Source of the DNA: Planctomycetota bacterium
GTDB lineage: Bacteria > Planctomycetota > PUPC01 > JABMSA01 > JAUWKK01
Length of the DNA: 17,870 nucleotides
Assembly (NCBI GenBank): GCA_030614245.1
Contig: JAUWKK010000013.1
Location: 1 to 17,870, forward strand
Direction: 5' to 3'
Shown: positions 1 to 6,661 of the stretch, piece by piece
How positions within the stretch are numbered: position 1 is the stretch's first letter
Layout: the number at the start of each line of letters is the position of its first letter
The notes under the pieces: model-generated
What the model was told of the DNA's origin: nothing
Seen by the model: the letters and a program-made list of their open reading frames with translations, nothing else
The model's database searches: none
Program-made: the position numbers and the translations under genes

Positions 1-250
1 CCGGTGGCTGTCATCTTTCGCCCCCCAGGGGCTCTGCTCCTGCACTTTATGTTAACCGACGGCGTTGCCGTTGGCTTTCATATTTCGCCCCCAAGTGGCT
101 TTGGTGCTGCACGTCACGTTCACCCACAGCGTTGCCGTGGGCTTTCATATTTCGCCCCCAAGGGGCTGGCCTTTCACTCGATAACCTTACCCACGGCAGG
201 GCCGTGGGCTTTCATATTTAGCCCCGACGGGGCTTGCAAGTCGCCGCCGG
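1..250. repeat. 67-bp tandem array of stem-loop repeats, four copies
   Basis: A common core of the form GCCGTGGGCTTTCATATTT followed by CGCCCC recurs with its TTTCAT-type anchor at 9, 76, 143 and 210, exactly 67 bp apart each time. The first copy is cut by the window edge and has diverged most. Each unit can form two hairpins. One is of the type CCCACGGC-nnnn-GCCGTGGG, perfect around 190-208 and with wobbles or one mismatch in the other copies. The second is a short GCCCC/GGGGC hairpin such as AGCCCCGACGGGGCT around 220-235. No direct-repeat/unique-spacer structure of a CRISPR is present, because the 67-bp units are similar along their length. REP-like or transposase-mobilised palindromes are the closest known class. 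No transposase is in view. Confidence 0.8.
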
Positions 251-254
251 GTGC

Positions 255-282
255 CACGGTCAACCGTCCTCGGTTGGCCGTG
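255..282. other. Strong 12-bp stem-loop
   Basis: CACGG-T-CAACCG, loop TCCT, then CGGTTG-G-CCGTG gives a 12-bp stem with one G-U pair and a 4-nt loop. It lies about 130 bp beyond the stop of the minus-strand glutaredoxin-like gene. It could contribute to ending that operon, but no T-run follows on either strand. It may equally be another palindromic repeat belonging to the array on its left. Confidence 0.5.
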
Positions 283-286
283 TTTG

Positions 287-312
287 CCTGCCCCCCTCCA
301 TAGGCGGGCAGG
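287..312. other. Stem-loop CCTGCCC/GGGCAGG
   Basis: A perfect 7-bp stem (287-293 with 306-312) has a 12-nt loop that contains an inner CCT/AGG pairing. A further CCTGCCGG motif is repeated directly just to its right (about 327-352). Together with the 255-282 hairpin this makes the whole non-coding stretch of about 410 bp palindrome-rich. A terminator role for the nrdR-nrdD-redoxin operon is possible but unproven. Confidence 0.4.
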
Positions 313-410
313 TATGGCATGGCTTGCCTGCCGGCATACGACAGGCCTGCCGGGGCTTGAGGCCGCGTGGCGCAGGAAGACGGCGAGCACTGGTCACCGG
401 CCACAGTGTG

Positions 411-680
411 CTATGCGTCGATGATCTGGCGCAGTTCGTCGGATTTGGGCACCTCGCCATCCCAGCGCCTGGTCTCGCTGCTGCCGCGGCGGACGATGAC
501 CGTCGGGACGTTCATGACGTCTTCGAACGCGCCCTCGGCGCGGCCGTCTACAGTGTCGAGGTCGATCCATTTCATCTCGACCTTGCCGGCGAGACCCCAT
601 TTGTCAAGGTAATGATCGAGCTTGCGCTTGGTGGTATTGCAGATGGCACAATCCTGTTTGCCGAAGATGTCGATTCTCAT
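411..680 (-). CDS. Glutaredoxin/NrdH-like thiol redoxin, partner of NrdD
   Basis: This is an 89-residue thioredoxin-fold protein of glutaredoxin size. The redox motif C11-A-I-C14 sits at the end of the first strand. The cis-proline signature is V58-P59-T60, as in glutaredoxins and NrdH. I chose the ATG at 680 because AAAGG lies about 7 nt upstream and the fold starts directly after it. An ATG 24 bases upstream adds eight residues and lacks this spacing. The gene follows nrdD by 58 bp on the same strand and is last in the nrdR-nrdD operon. This position suggests that it reduces the ribonucleotide reductase disulfide after each turnover. A subgroup of class III reductases is known to use redoxins instead of formate. 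The protein is soluble and cytoplasmic. The redoxin fold is fairly certain; the specific partner is inference from context. Confidence 0.8.
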   Translation of the reverse strand: MRIDIFGKQDCAICNTTKRKLDHYLDKWGLAGKVEMKWIDLDTVDGRAEGAFEDVMNVPTVIVRRGSSETRRWDGEVPKSDELRQIIDA

Positions 681-738
681 CAATGGTGCCTTTCGACCAT
701 GCATATGCAGAGCCGGGCTGACGGCGAGGCCGGGACAT

Positions 739-3144
739 CTACCCCGCGCTTTGCCGCTCGAACCTGCCGGTTCCCAGTTCGTCCTGTCTCATATCGAGGC
801 GCTGGAACGAGCCCCGCTTCCACATCTCGGTCGGCTCGATCTCGGGAACTCCGCGCCGGACGCCTCGGACGTTGATTGCGCCGCATTGCGGGCATTCTTC
901 GTATACGCCCACCGACATGCAGCCGCATTTCTGGCAGACGGTGAACTCCGGTGAGATCGTAAGCTGGGCCGTTTGCGTCTTGCTGAGCGCCTTGTGCACG
1001 AGGTTGAGAATGCTGCCGGGCGAAGGCAGGTGCTCGCCGACGAACGCGTGTATGATCGCGCCGGATTCGATGAGTCCGTGGAACTTGCTCTGCAGGCGGA
1101 CGCGCGTGACTATGTCGGCCGGGGCGTTCGCCGCCAGATGGACGCTGTTGGTGTAATAGAACTCGTCGCGTTCGATGGAGCCGCGGACGAGTTGCCTGGC
1201 CTCGGGGTAGTTGCGCAGATCGATCTTTGCCATGCGGCGCGTTGCGCTCTCGGCCGGCGATTCCTCGAGGGTAATCGTCATTCCCTGCTTTTCGCCCTGG
1301 CGCCTGGCTTCGAAGCTCATGTGAGACACGATCTTGAGGCCCAGCCTGAGTGCGTCGTCGCTTTCGTGCAGTTCCTCTCCGCAGATGTGCTTGACGCATT
1401 CGTTGAGTCCGACGAGCCCAATGATGTACGTAGCTGCGGAGAGGTCGACGTACGGCCGGCCGTCGGCTGCTGTCTTGCCGATCTCCCAGAGCGGCATCTC
1501 GGGGTTGGACATCAGCGTGGCGATAAACTCGCGCTTCTGGATGTGCGCCCGCACGGCGATGCTCATCGATTTGCTGATGTCATCCAGGAGCGCGTCAACG
1601 TTGCCGGGCCCCGCCCGATAGGCCGCCTGCGGCAGATTGACAGTGACATTCTGGAAACCGCAGAAGCGCATCGACTCGAGGTGTTCCAGCATGTAATTGT
1701 CCTTGATCGCAGTGCGCAGGCGGCAGCAGGCCGACAGCGTGACCTCATCGCGGTCGAAGACGAAATAGGGCGTGCCGTTCTCGCTCGCGATCTTGCAGGC
1801 ATACTGGAGCAGCTCGAACTGATCGGGGTCTTCGAAAGTTTCCTGCGTGACGTGGAAGTCGCACTTGGGGAATGCGAAGATGTGTCCATTCTGATCGCCC
1901 GCGCGCCAGACATCGAGCAGTGCGCGGCAGAATCGCTGAGCGGTCTTCTGATACTCGCCGTATGTTTTGCCCGTGGGCTTGCCGCCCGGGCCGATGGCCT
2001 GGATATCCCGCATGTATCGGGGCACGCCGGTGTGGATATTGAAATCGAGGAACAGCGTCTGCCCGCCGCGCGAGAACGCGCTCTGCGAGCCGCTGAAGAT
2101 CAGATGCTGGGCTTCCTGCCGCATCTTATCGTCGGTCATATCTTCCAGATACGGGGCGTACAGCACGTTGATGTAGCCGACGCCGAGCGCTCCGGCGTAG
2201 TATGCCTGCATGGATGCCAGGAACGTGTTGAGATGGCCTGTAAGCGTGCGAGCGTGTTTGGCCGGAGCCGACGACGTATCGAGATTCTGAAGGCTCAGTC
2301 CGTACTTCTTGAGGTACTCCAGCGAATGCGAAGAGCAGTAGACGCGCGTGGGGTATCCCAGGTCGTGCAGGTGAATTCTGCCGTCGAGATGCGCCTGGGC
2401 GACGTCGCGGGTGAATACCTCTTGAAGCGCGTACTGCTTCAGAGTGTTCTCGGCGATGGCGAGGTTGATAGCCTCGGGGTTGTTCGCCGTGATGTTGCTG
2501 TTCTCCTTGCTGCGGCTGAAGATGAGGCGGTCGAGATCGTATTTCGGCATGCCGATGGCCGTCTGCCGATGAAGCTTGGCTTCGCTGCCGCGCTCGAACA
2601 GTTCATTGTCGACCAGCTCGCGGATCAGCGTGCTCGAGATCCGGTCGATCCCGGAATCCAGGATCTTCTTCTCGACGCTGCTGGCTATCTTGCGGGCCTC
2701 GTTGGGGTCGACCTCGGCCTCCTTGATGAGCGCCTCGACGATCTTATCGCGGTTCCAGGGCAGGACTTCGTCTTTTGTCGCCGGACTGACCAGGAGCAGC
2801 ATATCGGTGCTGCTGCCTCGCTGCCTGACGGACTTTCGCACGAGCGTGCGCCTGCGCAACTGAGAGCGGCGGTCTCGATAGAGGATGTAAGCCTTGGCGG
2901 TTCTTGCGTGGCCCGTCTCGATGAGCACCCGCTCGACCATGTCCTGCACGTGCTCGATGCCCGGCGGCGCAGGACCGTTCTCTTTTTCGAGGAAGAAGGT
3001 TACAGCGTCGGCGAGCTCCTCGGCAAGCGCCCGATCTTCGCCCCCCACCGCCTGGGCCGCCTTGAAGATCGCGTCGGCGATCTTCTGCTTGTTGAAGGAG
3101 ACCGCGCGCCCGTCACGCTTGACGATCGTATCAATGGTGTTCAT
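739..3144 (-). CDS. nrdD: Anaerobic (class III-type) ribonucleoside-triphosphate reductase, double ATP-cone
   Basis: An 801-residue reductase that would make deoxynucleotides from ribonucleotides. Two ATP-cone allosteric domains lie at about 3-92 and 118-205. The ten-stranded barrel shows NrdD signatures: CSSHSLEY (C270), FSRGGQT (357-363), SACCRLRT (C473/C474, where C474 aligns with the GCR radical cysteine by my reading), VGLNECVKH (578-586) and LEESPAES (626-633). A C-terminal zinc ribbon uses C737, C740, C751 and C754. What follows is odd: the usual glycyl-radical motif RVxGY is not there. The nearest match is R764-G765-V766 at the right distance from the ribbon, without the aromatic residue. 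The neighbouring frames do not contain the motif either, so a simple frameshift does not explain it. No nrdG activase is in the window. Translation is probably coupled to nrdR: the start overlaps the nrdR stop (ATGA) and AAGGAGG lies 6 nt upstream. The NrdD family call is solid; class III chemistry is less so. Confidence 0.92.
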   Translation of the reverse strand: MNTIDTIVKRDGRAVSFNKQKIADAIFKAAQAVGGEDRALAEELADAVTFFLEKENGPAPPGIEHVQDMVERVLIETGHARTAKAYILYRDRRSQLRRRTLVRKSVRQRGSSTDMLLLVSPATKDEVLPWNRDKIVEALIKEAEVDPNEARKIASSVEKKILDSGIDRISSTLIRELVDNELFERGSEAKLHRQTAIGMPKYDLDRLIFSRSKENSNITANNPEAINLAIAENTLKQYALQEVFTRDVAQAHLDGRIHLHDLGYPTRVYCSSHSLEYLKKYGLSLQNLDTSSAPAKHARTLTGHLNTFLASMQAYYAGALGVGYINVLYAPYLEDMTDDKMRQEAQHLIFSGSQSAFSRGGQTLFLDFNIHTGVPRYMRDIQAIGPGGKPTGKTYGEYQKTAQRFCRALLDVWRAGDQNGHIFAFPKCDFHVTQETFEDPDQFELLQYACKIASENGTPYFVFDRDEVTLSACCRLRTAIKDNYMLEHLESMRFCGFQNVTVNLPQAAYRAGPGNVDALLDDISKSMSIAVRAHIQKREFIATLMSNPEMPLWEIGKTAADGRPYVDLSAATYIIGLVGLNECVKHICGEELHESDDALRLGLKIVSHMSFEARRQGEKQGMTITLEESPAESATRRMAKIDLRNYPEARQLVRGSIERDEFYYTNSVHLAANAPADIVTRVRLQSKFHGLIESGAIIHAFVGEHLPSPGSILNLVHKALSKTQTAQLTISPEFTVCQKCGCMSVGVYEECPQCGAINVRGVRRGVPEIEPTEMWKRGSFQRLDMRQDELGTGRFERQSAG

Positions 3145-3605
3145 TCATCGCCTCCTTTTTCGAGCAGCGGGCGCAGCTCGTCAAGGAACTGGCCCACGTC
3201 TTTGAAGTCGCGATAGACGGACGCGAACCGGACGTAGGCAACCTGGTCGATGCCGCGCAGCTTGTTCATAACGGCCTCGCCGACTACCTTGCTCGGCACT
3301 TCCTTGCTGGCCTTCTGGCTGATCTCCTCTTCGATCTCGAAGGCGATTGTTTCGAGCGCTTCCATCGGTACCGGACGCTTCTCGCATGCCTTGAGCAGGC
3401 CCGAGAGCAACTTATTGCGGTCGTACGGCTCGCGGCCGCCGTCCTTCTTGATAATCCTGAGCGGTATCTCTTCGATGCGCTCGTAAGTCGTATAGCGTTT
3501 GCTGCATTCGAGGCACTCGCGACGCCGGCGGATCACCTGTCCGTCCTCAGCCGAGCGCGAATCGACGACCTTATCGTTATCCTTCCTGCAAAAAGGGCAT
3601 TTCAT
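3141..3605 (-). CDS. nrdR: Transcriptional repressor NrdR
   Basis: This 154-residue protein has the usual NrdR length and architecture. The N-terminal zinc ribbon has C3, C6, C31 and C34, with the family-typical MKCPFC start, DSR and RRRREC segments. An ATP-cone domain follows from about 49 to 139. NrdR binds ATP or dATP through the cone and represses ribonucleotide reductase genes when dATP is high. The start at 3605 has GGGAG about 9 nt upstream. The gene overlaps nrdD by 4 bp, so it is co-transcribed and probably co-translated with its main target. A pair of NrdR-box-like palindromes lies just upstream, which indicates autoregulation of the whole nrdR-nrdD-redoxin operon. Nothing is missing from the protein. 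Confidence 0.96.
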   Translation of the reverse strand: MKCPFCRKDNDKVVDSRSAEDGQVIRRRRECLECSKRYTTYERIEEIPLRIIKKDGGREPYDRNKLLSGLLKACEKRPVPMEALETIAFEIEEEISQKASKEVPSKVVGEAVMNKLRGIDQVAYVRFASVYRDFKDVGQFLDELRPLLEKGGDE

Positions 3606-3648
3606 TCCTTGACGCTCCCGGAGCTGTTGGCTGTAATGAGGTCACCCG

Positions 3649-3695
3649 TAACAATATGTTGGGCGATCTGTGCCTCAATCCACTATAAGTAGCAC
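3649..3695 (-). promoter_or_regulatory. Paired NrdR boxes in the nrdR-nrdD promoter region
   Basis: Two imperfect palindromes resemble the known 16-bp NrdR box (consensus roughly acaCwAtATaTwGtgt). One is at 3649-3664 with core CAATATGTTG, the other at 3680-3695 with core CTATAAGTAG. Their centres are 31 bp apart, leaving a 15-bp linker, which matches the two-box arrangement described for NrdR regulons (15-16 bp, same face of the helix). Read on the minus strand, the distal box overlaps a -10-like TATAGT (3682-3687). A TTGACC hexamer lies at 3709-3714, but the 21-bp spacing is long, so the exact promoter is uncertain. This is the only gap between the deaminase gene and nrdR (162 bp). Confidence 0.7.
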
Positions 3696-3767
3696 ATCAC
3701 GCCGCAAAGGTCAAGCATAATCTGAAATTCTCTGCAACGAAAGCAAGCTGATCGGCCGCGAAACCCC

Positions 3768-4223
3768 TCAATCGGCCGGAACGGAAACGATATCGACCTC
3801 GATTCCGGCCTCGGCCAGCATCTGCTTCGCGAGCTCGTCGGGGTATTCGCCCTCGGCCACAACTCGGGCTATGCCGGCATTTATCAGCATCTTCGCACAC
3901 AGCGAACACGGATAGGTAGTCGAATAAAGCGTGGCGCCCTGGGTTCGCACGCCGTACACGGCAGCCTGGAGGAGCGCGTTCATCTCGGCGTGGAGCCCTC
4001 GGCATAGTTCGTGCCGTTCGCCCGGCGGAGTGTTGAGCTGCTCGCGCAGGCAGCCGGTTTCCTCGCAATGTTTCATTCCCTTGGGCGCGCCGTTGTAGCC
4101 TGTCGCCAGAATGCGCCGATCGTGGACGAGCACAGCTCCCACCCGGCGGCGCAGGCATGTCGAGCGTTTCGACACCTGGTGAGCAATATCCATGAAATAC
4201 TCGTCCCAGCCCGGACGTGACAT
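3768..4223 (-). CDS. dCMP deaminase (deoxycytidylate deaminase, ComEB/DCTD type)
   Basis: A 151-residue zinc deaminase of the cytidine/deoxycytidylate deaminase superfamily. The catalytic signature is H78-A79-E80 and the zinc-binding P105-C106-S107-L108-C109, exactly as in dCMP deaminases. RRVGAVLV and GYNGAPKGM are family hallmarks. The additional C53, C58 and C74/H71 segment matches the insert that binds a second zinc in this family. It converts dCMP to dUMP, the precursor of dTMP, in the cytoplasm. GGAGG lies about 9 nt before the ATG at 4223. It has its own strong promoter (4244-4272) and is followed after 162 bp by nrdR on the same strand, giving a local deoxynucleotide-metabolism cluster. 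NrdR boxes are seen only downstream of it, so its own control may differ. A less likely alternative is another nucleotide deaminase of the same family. Confidence 0.93.
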   Translation of the reverse strand: MSRPGWDEYFMDIAHQVSKRSTCLRRRVGAVLVHDRRILATGYNGAPKGMKHCEETGCLREQLNTPPGERHELCRGLHAEMNALLQAAVYGVRTQGATLYSTTYPCSLCAKMLINAGIARVVAEGEYPDELAKQMLAEAGIEVDIVSVPAD

Positions 4224-4243
4224 CTTCGCTGACCTCCGCCGCG

Positions 4244-4272
4244 ATTGTAGTGATGCCCTGCGTGCGTGTCAA
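4244..4272 (-). promoter_or_regulatory. Sigma70-type promoter of the dCMP deaminase gene
   Basis: On the minus strand a perfect TTGACA (4267-4272) is followed by a 17-bp spacer and TACAAT (4244-4249, five of six consensus bases). Transcription would start near 4237, only about 14 nt before the start codon at 4223, so the Shine-Dalgarno GGAGG would sit at the very 5' end of the mRNA. It is the best-matching vegetative promoter I found in the window. Confidence 0.75.
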
Positions 4273-4476
4273 CTTTCCATTGCGTGCGAAATGCGCGATT
4301 TCCCGATCGTGCCATGTGGAGCAGCCCGCCCTTCAAACATCGAGCAACGCACCTCGCGGGCCACAGACGGCACACTGCAATCCCGCCGATCCCGCCAATC
4401 GTCTCGAAAAACGCATTCCCCAGCCGGTCAGAAGTGCCGAAAATCATATGGGTATATAGCTCGGGAGTTCGCGTGC

Positions 4477-5535
4477 ATGAAACTGATCATCCAAATTCCG
4501 TGCCTGAATGAAGAGCAGACGCTGCCGATGACACTGCGCGATCTGCCCAGGCACATCGACGGCATTGACGAGATCGAATGGCTCGTGATCGACGATGGCA
4601 GCAGCGACCGCACCTGCGAGGTGGCCCGCGAGAACGGTGTGAAGCACATCGTGCGCTTCACGCGCAACCGCGGCCTCGCCAGGGCGTTCACTGCCGGTCT
4701 CGATGCCTGCCTCAGGCTCGGCGCCGACATCATAGTCAATACCGATGCCGACAACCAGTATTGCGGCGCCGACATCGGCAAGCTGATCCGTCCCATACTC
4801 GACGGCAAAGCCGAGATGGTCATAGGCGACCGCTGCATCGATACGATTGAAGAGTTCTCGCCGCTCAAGAAGCGCCTGCAGAAGCTCGGCAGTTGGTTCG
4901 TCCGTGAGATTTCCGGCACCGACGTGCCCGACACGACGAGCGGATTCCGCGCCTTCAGCCGCGAAGCCGCACTCCGGCTCAATATCATCTCGACTTTCTC
5001 ATACACGCTCGAATCGATCATACAGGCCGGCAAGAAGAACATCACCGTCGCGCACGTGCCGATACGCACGAACCCGAAGACTCGCGACTCGCGGCTGTTC
5101 GGTTCGATCCCGCAATACGTCGCTCGTTCGGTCGTCACCATCGTGCGGATGTATACGATGTTCCGCCCGCTGCACGTATTCACGCTGATCGGCACCGCGC
5201 TCTTCTGCGGCGGGCTCGGCCTGGGCATGCGGTTCCTCTATTACTTCTTCTCCGGCCAGGGCAGCGGCCACGTGCAGTCGCTTATCCTCTCCGGTTCGCT
5301 GATGGTCACAGGCATCGTCACGTATCTAATCGGCATCCTCGCCGACGTCATCAGCTTCAATCGAATGCTGATAGAAGACAACCTGTACCGCACGCGGCGG
5401 ATCGAGCTGATGCTCGAGAAGCACGGGCAACGCGCGCAGCCCGCCGATGCCTCCGCCTCGGTGCCGGCCGGAACGCGTTCCTGGGACACCATTGCCGAAG
5501 CAGCAACCGAGCCTGCGGAGAGCATCGCAGAATGA
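4477..5535 (+). CDS. GT2 polyprenyl-phosphate sugar synthase-like glycosyltransferase
   Basis: A 352-residue GT-A fold transferase resembling dolichol-phosphate mannose / undecaprenyl-phosphate sugar synthases. The nucleotide-sugar binding VIDDGSSD is at 37-44 and the metal-binding D90-A-D92 in NTDADNQY. The acceptor-side segment DTTSGFRAF follows at 152-160. Two C-terminal membrane spans (about 231-258 and 267-293) end in a charged, Ala/Pro-rich cytoplasmic tail. It most likely transfers a sugar from a nucleotide donor to a lipid carrier on the inner face of the membrane. I chose the ATG at 4477 because CGGGAG lies about 9 nt upstream and homology to the family starts at MKLIIQIPCLNEE; the open frame continues 285 bases further left without recognisable protein. 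The gene starts a plus-strand operon and overlaps the next gene by 4 bp (ATGA). TATATA at 4453 may be part of its promoter, but no good -35 accompanies it. The sugar is unknown. Confidence 0.88.
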   Translation: MKLIIQIPCLNEEQTLPMTLRDLPRHIDGIDEIEWLVIDDGSSDRTCEVARENGVKHIVRFTRNRGLARAFTAGLDACLRLGADIIVNTDADNQYCGADIGKLIRPILDGKAEMVIGDRCIDTIEEFSPLKKRLQKLGSWFVREISGTDVPDTTSGFRAFSREAALRLNIISTFSYTLESIIQAGKKNITVAHVPIRTNPKTRDSRLFGSIPQYVARSVVTIVRMYTMFRPLHVFTLIGTALFCGGLGLGMRFLYYFFSGQGSGHVQSLILSGSLMVTGIVTYLIGILADVISFNRMLIEDNLYRTRRIELMLEKHGQRAQPADASASVPAGTRSWDTIAEAATEPAESIAE

Positions 5536-6650
5536 AGCGCACCGAGACAATCGTGGCATCGAGCATCACCGGCATCGGCTCGACGATACTCGCAACGCCC
5601 ATGCTGAAGGTGCTCCGCAGCGAACGGCCCGATGCAAAGATCATTCTCCTCGTGCGTTACCGCGCTGCACGCGAACTGCTGGAAGGCGGCAAGATAGCCG
5701 ACGAGATCGTTACTTGCGATTACGCGCTGATGAAGACGTCTCGCGCGCGCCTCGCCGTGATACGCCGACTGCGCGGGGCGCGGCCCGATGTCTTCATCAA
5801 TGCTATGCCCTCAAACCGGCTCGACAAGAACCTGCTGGCGTGGCTGTCGGGTGCACCGGTGCGGATCGGACACCGCTACCCAGTCCGTCACATCGGGAAC
5901 TTGGGCTTCCTTCTCAATGAGACAGTTCCGATAGAGATCGGGCTGCACGACGTCGACCAGAACCTGCAGTTGCTCAGGCCGCTGGAGATCGACATAGAAC
6001 GCGCCGACCGGCAGCCTTGCGTATGGCCGCCGCCGAACGCCGTTCAAGCTGCGAATGAAAGGCTCAGAAGCTCCGGTGCCGGCCCGCTGATAGGTCTGCA
6101 TCCGGGATCGAGCACTGAATTCGGCATGGCCGGCAAGCGCTGGCCGCCGGAACGCTTCGCGGCGCTCGGGAAGTACCTCGCAACCCGGCACGGCGCGCGC
6201 ATTCTCGTCTTCGGCGGCCCTGAAGAAGCCGAGCTCAAAAACCGCGTAGCTGCCGGGATCGGCCGCGCGGCGTCCGTCGTCGATGAGCCGATCACCACGA
6301 CCGCCGCGATCATCGGCGGGCTCGATGCATTCGTCAGCAACGACAGCGGCCTTATGCACATAGCCGCTGCGAGCGGGACTCCCACGGTTGGAATATTCGG
6401 GCCAACCGATCACCGCCGGACGGCGCCGCTCGGCCCCAAGACGGCCATCGTTCGAGCCGGGGTAGGGTGCTCGCCCTGCTGGCGCATCGAGAGACTCGGC
6501 GAGCCATTCCGGTGCACGCGCGGCCGCTTCGAGTGCATCGACGAGATCAGCCTCAGCGACGTCGCCCGACAAGTTGAGGCCCTGGCTCTCGAGCGTGTTG
6601 TTCAGGAAGACGAAATCGCCGAAGAGATCGCGGCCTCTGCCGGCGGATAA
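5532..6650 (+). CDS. GT9 family glycosyltransferase (ADP-heptose:LPS heptosyltransferase-like)
   Basis: A 372-residue GT-B enzyme of the WaaF/WaaC/WaaQ superfamily. The N-terminal lobe begins with a family-type segment, SSITGIGSTILATPMLKVL (10-28). The C-terminal lobe carries LIGLHPGSS (186-194), KRWPPERFAALG (202-213), VFGGPEE (226-232) and SNDSGLMHIAAASGTPTVGIFGPT (269-292), the heptosyltransferase sugar-nucleotide site. A four-cysteine group (C313, C316, C328, C335) near the end is common in this family. It would transfer heptose or a related sugar to lipid A core or another envelope glycan in the cytoplasm. It is translationally coupled to the preceding GT2 gene by the 4-bp overlap. No other LPS core gene is in view, so the acceptor cannot be named. 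Confidence 0.9.
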   Translation: MKRTETIVASSITGIGSTILATPMLKVLRSERPDAKIILLVRYRAARELLEGGKIADEIVTCDYALMKTSRARLAVIRRLRGARPDVFINAMPSNRLDKNLLAWLSGAPVRIGHRYPVRHIGNLGFLLNETVPIEIGLHDVDQNLQLLRPLEIDIERADRQPCVWPPPNAVQAANERLRSSGAGPLIGLHPGSSTEFGMAGKRWPPERFAALGKYLATRHGARILVFGGPEEAELKNRVAAGIGRAASVVDEPITTTAAIIGGLDAFVSNDSGLMHIAAASGTPTVGIFGPTDHRRTAPLGPKTAIVRAGVGCSPCWRIERLGEPFRCTRGRFECIDEISLSDVARQVEALALERVVQEDEIAEEIAASAGG

Positions 6651-6661
6651 ACGGAACTGCG

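Noticed and set aside
1..250. CRISPR array
   Set aside because: The units are similar along their full 67 bp and there are no unique spacers or cas genes.
973..3216. Very long open frame (747 codons) on the plus strand opposite nrdD
   Set aside because: It is antisense to a clearly real NrdD, has no recognisable domain, and arises from codon bias in GC-rich DNA.
4192..4476. N-terminal extension of the GT2 protein in the same frame
   Set aside because: The extension has no family similarity, overlaps the divergent deaminase promoter, and the ATG at 4477 has its own ribosome site.
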